NCBI GenBank assembly: GCA_029204225.1 | Contig: MU831853.1 | Location: 1 to 64,000 of the forward strand | Reading direction: 5' to 3' | From: Diphasiastrum complanatum | Lineage: Eukaryota; Streptophyta; Lycopodiopsida; Lycopodiales; Lycopodiaceae | DNA: 64,000 nucleotides | Translations under genes and position numbers: made by a program | In this document: piece by piece, positions 23,479 through 34,566 of the stretch | How positions within the stretch are numbered: the first letter of the stretch is position 1 | Layout of the letters: the number at the start of each line of letters is the position of its first letter | Notes under the pieces: model-generated | Databases searched by the model: none | What the model was told of the DNA's origin: nothing | What the model saw: only the letters and a program-made list of their open reading frames with translations

Positions 23479-24288
23479 GACTCTACTGCCCCTTGCTGTT
23501 GTTCTTTGCTTGCAGTATCCGGCAGTCTTGAATTTTGTGGTTGTTTCACTTGCAGTATCTACAGAATAGCTTCTTCTTCATCAACGGATTTGACTATTCT
23601 TTGTGCTGTGTTGGTTTCTAGTCTAGCTTGATTGCTTTGGGCCTTTCTTCTTCTTTCGCTTAGTCATGCTCTTGTTGGTGTATAAAACGTGAGAATCAGT
23701 TGAGGAACTTGAGGCTTTGTTCCTCCGTGTGTCTTGCTGCAACAACATAGTAATGACTCTCGAAAGATTCAATTCTGGATGTGTCGTAATGATCATCACC
23801 CATCTGTCGTATGAGCTTGGCAAGCTTGTAAACAGTTGCATCACTGCATCTTGATCGTCTATGACAGATCCGACAGCGGCCATTTGCCTTAGCAGGTTCT
23901 TGAATTGATTGATGTAATTCTATAGGGAATCACCATTCGCCATCTTGAGGGAGTAAAATCTCTTCCTAAGATGTAGCTTGGAAGCTATATCCCGCACTTC
24001 GTATAGTGTACTCAAGATGTTCCAGACTTCTTTCGATGTCTAGGCCTCGGATACATGGCCGATCTGGGTATCCGTAATGTTGAGGATAATCAGTGCAAAA
24101 ACTTTTTCATCCTTCAGCTTCCATCTGGCGATTGCTGCATCATCTGCTCTGGGTTTTCCTTTTGCACCTGTAACGACGTCATACAATTCTTTAGCCATTA
24201 GTATAGTTTTCATCTTAAATTTCCACAGATGGTAATTGGCTCCATCAAGCTTGTCCATGATAGGACTGGCTTTCCCTTGGGAATCCAT
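23479..24288 (-). pseudogene. Copia gag of element A2
   Basis: Minus-strand Gag begins at ATG 24288 (MDSQGKASPIMDKLDGANYHLWKFKMKT). An in-frame stop occurs after QIGHVSEA, then the frame continues with LPSSYDRWVMIITTHPELNLSRVI and a Lys-rich tail. A CCHC knuckle is still legible near 23520-23560 (CRYCK*NNHKIQDC) with one stop inside it. It would be the capsid/nucleocapsid protein of the family that also left the 738-1385 copy. The following protease, integrase and most of RT are absent. Confidence 0.85.
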
Positions 24289-24430
24289 GTGGAAGATTAG
24301 TCTAAGTGATAGGAAAAACTATCAGTGACTTAAGTATGAAAATTTGGTATTGAATTACAGACTCAAGAAGACAATTACTCTATTGGCTAGTAGAGTCTTG
24401 TATTGTGGAAGCTTATCAGGCTACGAAAAT

Positions 24431-24443
24431 GGCTCTGATACCA
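24431..24443 (-). other. Primer binding site for initiator tRNA-Met (element A2)
   Basis: The plus strand reads GGCTCTGATACCA, the exact complement of TGGTATCAGAGCC, and directly abuts the LTR start at 24444. This shows that A2 runs right to left. Confidence 0.9.
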
Positions 24444-25627
24444 TGTTGGGAAATGAAAGAGGGTGTGTTAGTATGAGAAATAAAAATAGCTCGAAAAGAA
24501 ACGAACTCGAACGAAAAGAGTTCGTGCGCAGCGGAATGAGCTATATTACTCTTTCCCTAACCATGACTGTGCCTATCAGAAATGAACAGCATGTTAGTGA
24601 TAGGAATCATAGTCGATCTGATTACGTAGCCAAACATTAAGCAACAAAACATCAAAAGAATAATTTGTTGCGAACAGCTAAACAAATTATTAGTCACAAA
24701 TGATTTGTGAAGAGCTAGACTAAGCTCGACTGATAATCAGTCGCAAATTAGTTGCGAAAGGCAAGACTAAATATTAGTTGTCAACAACTAGACTAATAAT
24801 AATTTGCTAAGAACAGATTACCAAATTGAGCAATAAGAGAGTCAGACAGAATGTAGAAAAACATAGCAATATTGACACAAATCTGAACGAAGAACAAAAC
24901 AGAGCTGTTATCAAATTAAGTATAGCAAAATATACATGTCAATAATGATGTGGAGCACAAGACAATAGCGGACAAAACCACGTGCTCTACAAAGCTTATT
25001 TAATCTGTAAAAGAAATGACCTTGTTATTGAAATACAAAAGAATCAATGCGCAAGGCATCTACTTTGTCTATCTCTAATAAGTTTTTGATGCTTTTATTT
25101 TTCACACACTCTTGAATACGCAAGTGGTATTCAATATATATATATATATATACAATTTTACAGGTGTACAGATGAAGAAAGTACAAAGTGGATGTGCTGT
25201 CTGTAGGAGATCGTGGGTGCTGTCGTTGTCAAATCTGTTAGCACAGTTGCATGGGGTGAGCGTAAAAAGGTCACGACGTCAACCTTTGCTGAAATGAACG
25301 ATGGTGAAGATGCAAAAAATGCAACACTCTGATGAAATGCTGTAGGATTTGATTTACAAAGTGCCATCGCTTTTCCTAGGGCACCTTCAGCATTTTGTAA
25401 GGCTATGTCATCTTTTTCGCTTGTCACAAATCACATGTAAAAATACAGGGTCACGTTTTTCGCCTTTTTCGTCTGTGGAAATTTACTTGTATTTATGCAG
25501 ACAATCAAGTTTTTTGCCTGTCTTATTTTACATGTAAATATGCAGATTGTGGGACAACATGAGTATATGCAGCATGAATGGAGGCAGATTAAAATAGGAT
25601 ATAGGAGAGTAGAGGAGATAAATCCAA
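24444..25627 (-). repeat. 5' LTR of minus-strand copia A2
   Basis: It starts TGTTGGGAAATGAAAGAGGG and ends near CCAAA, homologous along its length to 18284-19574. It includes a short TA run at 25133-25152. No matching 5-bp duplication is seen outside the two LTRs (left flank CATCT, right flank AAAGT), so flanks have been rearranged. Confidence 0.85.
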
Positions 25628-25860
25628 AAAGTTTGATAATTCAGGAGAGTTTGATAGTTCGGCTGTATGAGCTTTGCCCTTACCTTTGAGGTCGATAAAC
25701 TGATTTTCTATGAAGACGACACCCTGGTTAGTGAATATCTTCACCTTGACAGAATCATACAACTTATAAGTTTTATCTGAAGTAGTGTAGCTGATGAAAA
25801 TAGATTTGATACTCTGGAAGTCGAGCTTCTTCCTAGAGTAGATGCTTCCGGCTGTTCCTC
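25628..25860 (-). pseudogene. Copia integrase C-terminus fragment
   Basis: Minus strand: KLDFQSIKSIFISYT, then TNQGVVFIENQFIDLKGKGKAHTAELSNSPELSNF. This closely parallels family B at 17120-17310. Only about 75 residues remain and they abut the LTR of A2. Confidence 0.75.
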
Positions 25861-26400
25861 TTCTTGAGCACTAACATTTGGCTCGATTATCATCTACAAT
25901 AGCCTCAGCTCCTTCTCCAATGGTGGCAAAATTGTCATGTCATGTCGTTGAATTTGTGATTACGTAATATCAAAGAGCAGATAACCTAACGTGGTGAAGG
26001 TCTGCTTCTTGTTGATTCCTTCATGCAGACTATCGTGCTAGCCCAGTTGCAAAGTGCGACTCTTTGCACAAGTGATTCTATTAGTAGCGAAAAAACTAAC
26101 ATGGGAATGCACTTCACCTTCGACCTCTGCCTATGTGTATACTTGGTCAGGTATGCGCATGCTGCAGCCAGATCCTTGCTCTTGATGGCTTCTAACAATA
26201 GCCATCCTTGTTCTTGTACTTGTCCACCGAGGTATCTAGGAATTGGAGATGTTGAGTGCTCTTTAGCTCCTTCAGCTTTTTCGTGATTCTGATTGGTCCT
26301 TCTAGAAATCTGAACTCCATTAGGTCTTTGGTGGCCAGAGGAACAACAGATGTGTGGGTACTGTTCCTCGAAAGGTTGAATGAGAACTTCTTCAAGGTAG
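25861..26400. other. Region with no identified gene
   Basis: Minus-strand frames (26192-26395 and 25986-26198) are open for 60-70 codons but have no motif I recognise. They could be remnants of an unidentified element. Confidence 0.35.
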
Positions 26401-27435
26401 GGTTGTATCGGTTATTGGGTGTTGTGTCAGAGTGAGATCATTCTCATATGTGCACGATTAGTCTTGTATGGATCTACTATGTATTCTTGGTTGCTAGGGT
26501 TATTTGGTGCACTTAACCTAGTCGGTAAACAGAGACATATCATCAAGTATTGTTGAAATAGATACTTGCATAGTTAACGGATCTTTCTGTGAAAGACTTA
26601 TTGGTTAACTTAAAGTGATTTGGATATGGATCTAAATGGGGTGTTGTACGGTACAATTAAGATCTACACCTAGACATTTGAGATTTCTGAATCATTAGCA
26701 ATTCATGTGAGTAATTGGTTTACTCCTGAAGAAGTATACTGGCAAAATGGACAATATGAAGGGAATTCACCTGGAACTATTTGTTTATGTGTATTGCTTC
26801 TAAGACACATATTTTGTGAGTCATTTGGATTCATCAAAAAAATTGTGTGCATAGGATATATGGAATTCTTGGGTGAGTATTTCTCAGATGAGAAATAGAC
26901 TCAATTTACTAGTGATTGTATCCCAGAGCGCTCAATAGGATAACAAATCATAATGGTTCAAAAAATGCAGCATGATTTTGGATATCTAGATTTAGTTCTA
27001 GACCATAATCTGAAGTTTTTGGTGGATGAAGATGGTTTTTGATATCATTTTGGTATGCTTTCTGTCTTTGACTACCTGATGGTTTGAAATTTGATAGCAA
27101 ATGAATTTTCTTTAGCTTTTGGACTTGATCACAGAAATAAAGAGTAAACTCACCCAGTGGTTCATGTAATTGGGATTACATGAAGGTGATGAGCTTTTAT
27201 TTAGAGAAGATCAAACCATTTGGAATATTTATAGCTTAGTGTATCTTTGAATTTTGAGTTAGTACTCTTGTGTAGAGACAATCAACTGAAGAATTGTTGC
27301 ATCTCTGAGTACTTATTCAGATGAAAAGATCGGGCTAAGAATAATGATTCCTCGGTAAGACTTGAAAGCATAAAGAATTATTTTATGTTTTCTTTTTCTC
27401 ATTACGAGGACAAAACTTGTTTAAGGGAGGAAGAA
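26401..27435 (+). other. 3' internal end of a gypsy-like element
   Basis: The region has no intact frame. Its last 60 bases (a frame reading SLRGQNLFKGGR, then the purine tract AAGGGAGGAAGAA) resemble the 3' end of a chromovirus-type gypsy just before its LTR at 27436. I cannot identify integrase or chromodomain upstream. Confidence 0.45.
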
Positions 27436-27890
27436 TGTTACGGCCATATTTAGCCAAGGACATGGAATAGTCCTATTATGGTAGACCGGCCCTCCGATGT
27501 TTGAGATTATTGGTCATGTCGAGATTTAACTCCACGTCGAGGCCTGTTTGTGACTAATTAGTTTGAGAGGACCCAAATACTCTAATTGAGACATATGGAG
27601 TAGTGCATGTACATGTGACAGATATAGACAAGAGGACTGCATGAAGAGATGAGATCTATTTATAGTTGACTTGCATGGGGATTGCATGGGTTCATGCAGA
27701 TGAATCTACTCTCTATATATTGAGGTAGGGATTCTCTCGTCGACAACTTGGTTCATGTTACCAATTGCTCTCTTCTCCTCTTTCTTTCACATGGCATGGC
27801 TTGGGAGCTAGATCCAAGTTTTTGATCTAGGTTTGGTTGGGTGGTTTGGCTCCATAGTCTCTCTTATTGTGTCTTCTTATCCTCATCTGA
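27436..27890 (+). repeat. 3' LTR of a gypsy-like element, right end truncated
   Basis: It begins TGTTACGGCCATATTTAGCC after a polypurine tract and is homologous (inverted) to the LTR at 63110-63587. Similarity stops near 27890, so about 50 bp of the LTR end are missing where copia gag sequence begins. Confidence 0.75.
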
Positions 27891-27929
27891 ATGCTTCATA
27901 ATCCACTTATTGGTTGTGATGTGGTGCTT

Positions 27930-28306
27930 CTGAAGCTGTATTTGCCATCTAATTGAATTGCCCTTTGTTGTTGTTCTTGGCTTGAGGTATGCGACAATCT
28001 TGAATCTCATGGTTGGTTCATTTGCAGTATCTACAGAACAACTTCTTCCTTCTTGACAACTACTCTTGACAATGTGTCGGCTTCTGGCTTGGCTTTGATT
28101 GTTTTGGGCCTTTTATCTTCTACCTAGTCGAGCCTTTGTTGGTGTATAAGGCATGTGAGCCAACAGTTGAGAAACTGGAGGGTTCGCTTCTTCTCCTGTC
28201 TTCCTACAACAACATTGTAATGACCCTTGAAAGAGTCAGTTCTAGGTGTGTCGTGATGATCATCACCTAGCTGTCGTATGAGCTTGACAAGCTCAAAAGC
28301 AGTGTG
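27930..28306 (-). pseudogene. Copia gag C-terminal fragment
   Basis: Minus strand: ELVKLIRQLGDDHHDTPRTDSFKGHYNVVV..., in a shifted frame equivalent to the Gag segment at 23623-23883. The Lys-rich tail and an eroded knuckle region follow. It is cut at 28307 by a plus-strand LTR. Confidence 0.7.
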
Positions 28307-29172
28307 TGTTGGATTATTCTCCTACTGATCGACTAATTGACATTTTAATCTTCATCCAACTTTTATCCAGACCTGCAGAAATGGCTCACAGGTGGCTCCG
28401 ACATATCGGACCGACAATCATGGTCCGATGAATCTTGTCAAGTGAAAGAGAGTTTATTGTTTGTCTTAAAAGCTATAGATTTGCCCTAAGCGTTTAACAA
28501 GTAAATTTCCGAAAAGATTCAACTAGATGGATGTCAGCTCAATTTGCATGGATGCAAGCTCACTATCCATTATGATTGCGACCTAATTAGCTATCCTACT
28601 ACTGGATGTTGTCGCATTTGCTTAAGTATAAATAGCTCTCATATTTCTACACAAACAGAATGATCTTAGATCAAAAACATTGAATAGTTAATGTTCTCTC
28701 TCAAGCCTACAAGCTTGGACACTCTTGAACATTCTAGCTCAGTTTTTTAGAGCTGATTAGAGATTGATATTGCGCTTATTGCTTATTAGTAGTTGCACTT
28801 AATTTAGACTTTATTTAGTCATTTAGATATAGCTTAGAGTATGCGGCTTTGATCCACAACTTGTACTCATTTACATCTGTTTTTGTTTTCATACTGAATC
28901 AATACTATCTTCTTATTGCATTCAGGTTCGTCTTAGAATGTATGCATTTCTGTAGTTCTTCATGATAAATTATTTGTCTGATAATTCAATGCTTAAATGT
29001 TTGGCTACGTACTCACTGTAGTACTAATGATTTCAAAGTTAGTTACTATAAGATCAAATGTGATTTCTATCACTATTGATTTGTTCAAAATTGATAGGCG
29101 TAGTCATGCATTGCGCATGATAAGTTTTAATTCTTGTCGTTTGACCTATCTTTTTCACACCTCTTTCCAACA
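28307..29172 (+). repeat. 5' LTR of a family-B-like copia, with tRNA-Met primer site
   Basis: 866 bp from TGTTGGATTATT to TCTTTCCAACA. TGGTATCAAAGCA at 29173-29185 follows directly and is a primer binding site for initiator tRNA-Met with one mismatch. Inside is a TATA-like TATAAATAG near 28628, a candidate promoter. It inserted into a minus-strand gag fragment. Confidence 0.85.
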
Positions 29173-29348
29173 TGGTATCAAAGCATTGATTCTTCAAGGC
29201 CTAATACTATATCAGAGCGCAAGCTCTAATATTTGATATCTTTCACGATATCTAATTATTCTTCAGTTCGAATTAATTTGTTTTGGTATCAGAGAATTGA
29301 TTTCCACAGCACGGTATCTCTCTTAACGTCGACAAACTAAAGTTCCAG

Positions 29349-29744
29349 ATGGATTCTCAAAGTAAAGTCGATCTTATTGCAGACAAGCTTAATGGATTCA
29401 ACTATCATTCATGGAAATTTAAGATGAAGACCTTGCTAATCGCCAACAAGTTGTGGGATGTTGTTATAGGTATTGAAGTGAAGCCTGAAGATGACACAAA
29501 CGACTCGAAATGGAAGTCAATGATGGTAAAGCTTTCGCGCTTATTATCCTCAATATATCAGATAGTCAGATTGGCCACGTAGTTGAAGCCAAAACTTTGA
29601 AAGAAGTTTGGGACATCCTGAGCTCACTATATGATGTGAGAGACGTAACTACCAAGTTGCATCTTCGAAGGAAATTCTTCAAACTCAAGATGTCGAATAA
29701 TGATTATCTTCATAATCATATTAACCAGTTTAAAAATCTCTTGC
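29349..29744 (+). pseudogene. Copia gag N-terminal half
   Basis: Starts at ATG 29349 (MDSQSKVDLIADKLNGFNYHSWKFKMKT), shifts frame near 29515, and continues with IILNISDSQIGHVVEAKTLKEVWDILSSLYDVRD...HNHINQFKNLL. It stops abruptly at 29744 where non-copia sequence begins. The expected next residues (RQMATDDQ...) are those that open the fragment at 15218. Confidence 0.85.
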
Positions 29745-30775
29745 ACATTAGGGAAAATTTGGGCTCAAAATGGGCCCTTAAGAAATTTGACTTTAGAGAG
29801 AGGTTAGGTAGAGAGAGAATGGAAATCGATACTATTTGGTTGCCGTTTTTTGAGTTTATGGTACTACCCGCATTATAACTACTGTGGTTAAAACTAGCTC
29901 TAACTTCAGGCATTAATTAGTTAAGCATGCTTGTAATAATAGCCATACATTTGTCATTTAATCCGGGGCTATAAACGTCCACCAATAATAATATTATAGC
30001 ATGGTATCTACGCCTAGAGGTAATGAATGGTCTATCAGTAAAAAATAATGGCCACCAAATTCCGTACCTAGAGATATGATACGTTCACAGAAACTTATGA
30101 GGACAATCATTTCTGAAGCTCCGCTCTACATAAGCACTAAAATAACAATAAAGAATACTTTACGTTTGAATTTCACGCCCGAACATCGATTCAGCACGCG
30201 CATAGATCATTCGAATACCCTTCAGTCATGGCGGGTCACGTGGCGTGCCCCTTGGCCTAGGAGGCAGTGGTGGTGGTGGATTTCCGTGGTGACCTCCTTG
30301 CATTGGGACACCTCTGTGCTGTTTGCTTGATGCGAGCCATTCGCGGACGCAATATTGGATTAGCGCGCGCGTAGCAAATCAACAGTTGTAGAATGTAGGT
30401 CGGGCGCGCCGAACCGATATTAGACAGAAAAGTCGGAAAGTAGGCTATATCGGATGGGCGCGTGGGAGTCCGGAACAGGAATATCACGACTGGGTCGGAC
30501 ACACTGAACTAATATTGAGAAATGATAACTTTTGAAAGACAGCTCAGATTTAGACGATTACAATGCCATTAGAAAGCCCTCAACGAGAGCTTTTCAAAGG
30601 CACCAAACATGACCTAGTTCTGAGCTACCGTTATAGAGATATTATTAGTCAAAGTTTTGGGCAGTAAAATAGTCAACGATCAACCTAATATCGGATCGGC
30701 ACGCGGTTGACCAGTTTGACCTAGTCAGACACTAAGGGCACATGCCAATCCGATATTAGGGTTTTTTTTTTTTTT
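29745..30775. mobile_element. Inserted unidentified repeat with inverted-terminus similarity
   Basis: Its left end (ATTAGGGAAAATTTGGGCTC...) resembles the reverse complement of 15180-15217. The interior carries several copies of a motif like TATCGGATNGGCRCGCG (near 30349, 30447, 30689, inverted near 30747), a poly-T run at 30764, and the minus-strand H3-like ORF. No transposase is visible. Its right boundary is uncertain. Confidence 0.4.
30257..30340 (-). other. Micro-ORF with a histone H3-like N-terminus, copy 2
   Basis: A 27-codon ORF from ATG 30340 (minus strand) starts MARIKQTAQRC and later has SPRKSTTTTA, which resembles the APRKQLATKA part of the H3 tail. It ends at a TAG at 30257. The bases upstream of the ATG (GTTGATTTG...CGCGCTAATCC) resemble those upstream of copy 1, so the two copies share ancestry. 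Function is unknown. Confidence 0.45.
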
Positions 30776-30829
30776 TTGCAACGGCACCATAATGACCTAA
30801 TTCTGAGTTACAGTTCAAAAGTTATAGGA

Positions 30830-31985
30830 AGGCTGATCATACTTCAAACCAAAATTCAATGTCCCTCGAATGTATCTGAGAATACGTTTAGCAGACTTCT
30901 AGTGTGGTTGACTAGGATCTTGCATAAATTGACTAACAACACCAACAACATAAGAAATATCAGATCGTGTGTGTGTCAAATAAATCAAACTACCCACCAG
31001 CTGTCTATACAAATAAGCATCCACTTTCTCAGATTCATCATATGTAGTAAGCTTCGTGTTGACATTCATAGGTGTACTCAAAGGCTTACAATCCTACATA
31101 TTGAGCTTATAAAGCAAATATCGTGCATATTTGCTTTGTGTAAGAAAGACCACGTCTTCCTTTTGCCATACTTCAATGTCAAGACAATAGTGCATCAATC
31201 CTAGATCGCTCATGTCAAAAGCATTGGAAAGATCTGATTTGATTTCATCAATTAAGCTCTCATTACTTCTTGTGATAATCAAATCATCCACGTACAACAC
31301 AATGAACACTATATCAGAATCTTGTCTTAGAATGTAGAGATTAGGATCAACATCACTCTTGTGATTACTTCAGATTGTTCACCTTGGCCCATCTCGTCAC
31401 ATGTAACATCCCTAGAAATCACAAGTTTCTATGCATGCCTTGGCCTTCTCATCATATCCAAGGAAAATACACTTGATAGCTTTTGCATCCAATTTCTTTC
31501 GTTTCTCATCAGGAATATGAGCATAAGCATCACAACCAAATACTCTCAAATGAGAAATATTAGGTTTCTTTCCAGTAACAGCTTGATGAGGTGTCTTACC
31601 TTCCACGGATTTTGTAGGACATCGATTCATGATGTGCATAGCTGTGCTACAAGCTTCTATCCAAAAGGTGTTTTGCAGACTCTTGCTTTTGAGCATCGCC
31701 CTGGCCATCTCAACAATAGATCTGTTCTTATGTTCTGCAACTCCATTTTGTTGTGGTGAATAAGGTGTTGTAGTCTATCTCTTGATCCTTGATCTTTGCA
31801 GAAATCAGTAAATTCTATTGAAAAATACTCACCACCTCCATTAAATCTCAAAGTCGTGATGCAACATCCTGTTTGCTTTTCAACTAATGCCTTGAATTTC
31901 TTGCTTAGCAAAAACATCTGATTTCTTACTTATGAGAGAAATCCAAATGCATATGCTATAATCATCAATGAAGGTAATAAAGTAA
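30830..31985 (-). pseudogene. Copia integrase and RT/RNase H remnant (element E)
   Basis: Minus strand, right to left: integrase (FITFIDDYS near 31975, RFNGGGEYFS, then MARAMLKSKSLQNTFWIEACSTA and GCDAYAHIPDEKRKKLDAKAIKCIFLGYDEKAKA). After a deletion comes RT with an intact YVDDLIITRSNE box near 31290, DMSDLGLMHYCL, and the LVGSLIYLTHTRSDISYVVG segment. The RT N-terminus is missing between 31390 and 31430. It differs clearly from families A and B. Confidence 0.85.
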
Positions 31986-31989
31986 TGGT

Positions 31990-32240
31990 AGCCGTAGAAA
32001 TTTAGAAAAACTCTTAAGGAAGTATCATGATGTCTTTGCATGGAACTATAAAGAGGTGAAGGGTATACCGCCTAATATAGCAGTGCACTCCATCTCATTA
32101 GAAAATGATGCAAAGCCAATACAAGCAAAACCGTACCACTGTAATCCGCTCTACAGAGAGAAAATTAAAGAAGATATACAAAGATTACTAGCTGCGGGTT
32201 TCATTAAAGAAATTGAACATACAACATTTTGGATCGAACC
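31990..32240 (+). pseudogene. Gypsy reverse transcriptase N-terminal fragment
   Basis: Plus strand: LRKYHDVFAWNYKEVKGIPP, then HSISLENDAKPIQ, then REKIKEDIQRLLAAGFIKEIEHT. This is the start of a Ty3/gypsy RT, closest in style to the Athila/Tat or related lineages. About 80 residues remain; a copia LTR begins within the next few bases. Confidence 0.8.
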
Positions 32241-32245
32241 ATTTT

Positions 32246-32845
32246 TGTAATAGCTTTGGATCTAACCTTTCACATGTGTGAAAGAGGCCTAGATACTTTT
32301 ATTTTAGTATATATTTCATATTGAAGAAGTCTTAAACTTCAGGACCTTCGAACTGACACCAAAATCATGTTATTTGGACATATAGGCCAAAATTGGCTAT
32401 TTTAGGCTACTGTTGCTCTAAGATTGGGTCCTAAGTTCTAGAGAGAGGAGAAAGAGTCATCTCTCTCACCTATATTAGGCTGAATTCATGGAGAACAGGT
32501 TGGAGAAACTTATTGTATTGTTGAGAGAGATCAATAGATCATTGTCGCAGTTTCTTCCTCCATTGAGAGCATTGCTTTGTGTATTACCTTCAAGCTTTTG
32601 TGTATGATCCTAAGAGGTTTTCAAAAGTGGTAGGCTGTTGTTGGGAGCCCTGTTTGCTGCTATTTTTGGCTGCCATCAGTACCTTTTATTAGTTTCTTTT
32701 GTCTCTTGAATGCTTTGTCAAGCTCATGTGTATCAAAGGTAGCATTAGGATGCTTTGCCGTTTCTAGATTTTGTAGCTTGTTGTGCAAAGATCTTAGCCA
32801 AGCATTTTGGGAGTTTGGATCCATTCAACATACACTTTTTTCACA
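32246..32845 (+). repeat. 5' LTR of copia element D, with tRNA-Met primer site
   Basis: About 600 bp from TGTAATAGC to TTTTTTCACA. TGGTATCAGAGCTAG at 32846-32860 follows directly and is a primer site for initiator tRNA-Met. The left border is inferred from the end of the gypsy RT fragment. I find no clear 3' copy. Confidence 0.7.
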
Positions 32846-32860
32846 TGGTATCAGAGCTAG

Positions 32861-33522
32861 TTGGCTATTATTTTTAGTAAGGTTTTCATTTATGGTGATA
32901 TTTGGAAGTTTGATCAAGTTCTAGCATAATTATGCATTGCATTGTTGATCAAATCTTACTAACCTTTGTTTGTTGAGTTGAACTTGTGGATCAAAAGCAT
33001 ATTTCAGGTCTATTGAAGATCAGAGGCTGAGAAGAAACCATTTTGGATCAGATCATAACACCTAATCATTTGTTGATTGTGAGGCTTGTGCATATTCAAT
33101 ATTAACAATGTTCTGTTCAATGTATTGTTGAAAATCTCCACTTCTGTGGATGAACACTATTGATCATATGTTGATCAAGTTTGTTCAAATCTAGGTATTC
33201 TTGGAAGCCTAGTCTTTTGTATTTTCTAAGAATGCCAGTAACTCTTCATACCATAACTTGATTTGGTCACTTGCTAGAAAGTTTTAGAGCTTAAACAAGA
33301 GTGTGTTTATGTTGGTTTGAGTTTGTAATCCATTCTTAGTGTGTGCAAAGTGTTGCATGTGTTTCAATCTTCCTTTCTATGCTTGGAAACCAGCCAGGTT
33401 CAAGATAGAAGTGTTTTAGAGTCCTAGATCTTCTGAGGTCTCCCTATCCATCATTTGTTGAGAGGAAAGTGAGTGCTAGGTGCATTAGGAAAGAGCCTAA
33501 AAGTTGAAGAATCATTATATTC
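32861..33522 (+). other. Untranslated leader of element D
   Basis: About 660 bp between the primer site and the gag ATG with no long frame and no further feature that I can support. Confidence 0.5.
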
Positions 33523-34566
33523 ATGGCTTCCAATGGTGGGATCATGTTAGAAACTAATGATAGGTTGAGTTCATCAAACTACTCTACCTGGAAAGTAGGG
33601 ATGTAATCCTTACTTGAGTTGAATGAATTCATGGACATAGTTACAGGAACTGAAGAGAGACCACCCACAGTTCAAGAGCAACAAAAGTTTGATAAGAGGG
33701 CTAAAAGGGCTCTTCATATCATTAAAATGAATGTTACCAATAAACTTCTCAAGGAGGCTGGTAAGTGTCAAAGTACAAGTGAGGCATGGAATTCCTTGAA
33801 GAAACTCTTTGAATCAAAGTCCACATCTAGGGTATTGAACCTAAGGAGGCAAATATTTTCTAGTAGACAAAGAGAGGGAGAAAGTGCTCATGCATTTGTC
33901 TTGAGGGTTAAGTCCTTAAGTGATGATCTAGCATGCATTGATGAAAGCATAAAAGATGGTGAAATAGTCCAGGTTATGTTGAATGGTTTGCTAGATGAAC
34001 ATGCTAACCTTGTGCAAAGTTTTCCCATTCAAAGAGTCTTGCCAAGTGTGGTTGACTTGCAAGAAATCTTATTGGCTGAAGAACATAGGTTGCAATCAAA
34101 TCTTGATGGTGCATCCTTGCAAGGTGGATGTGAAGAGGCTTTCTTCACAAAAGACAAAGTCAAAGGCAAAGGTAAAGGCAAAGGGAAATGGTCCAAAGGT
34201 AGCAACCTGGATCATGATGATCACTCTTCCTCCTCCTCTACTTCTTTTAGAAAGAAAGATAAGTCAAAGTTCAAGTGCTTTTGTTGTGGGATAAAAGGTC
34301 ATTTTGCAAATGAATGTCATAAGAAGCAAAGTAATGAAGGTAGCAAGCAAAACAACTTTTGTACTTCTAATGAGGATCTAGATTCTTGTGATTCTCTCAC
34401 GATGTGTTCTTCAAGTCTAATGTCAAGTGGAAATGACAAGGATTCATGGCGGATAGATAGTGGATCTAGTTCACACATGACTAGTCACAAGGAGTTCTTT
34501 ACTTCTTTGATCTCTTATGTTGGAACCAAAAAAGTGGTTCACAGCCAAATGGTGGTGAGTGTATGA
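33523..34566 (+). pseudogene. Copia Gag, nucleocapsid and protease of element D
   Basis: Starts at ATG 33523 (MASNGGIML). A single TAA at 33604-33606 interrupts an otherwise open frame through the capsid (LNEFMDIVTGTEERPP, AWNSLKKLFESKS, LRRQIFSSRQREGESAHAFVLRVKSLSDDL). A Lys/Gly tract (KGKGKGKGKW) precedes the knuckle CFCCGIKGHFANEC (about 34279-34320). The protease motif WRIDSGSSSHMT lies near 34448. A one-base frame change near 34546 ends the frame at TGA 34564-34566. It has the best preserved copia gag in the window, so the element is probably younger than its neighbours. Confidence 0.85.
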
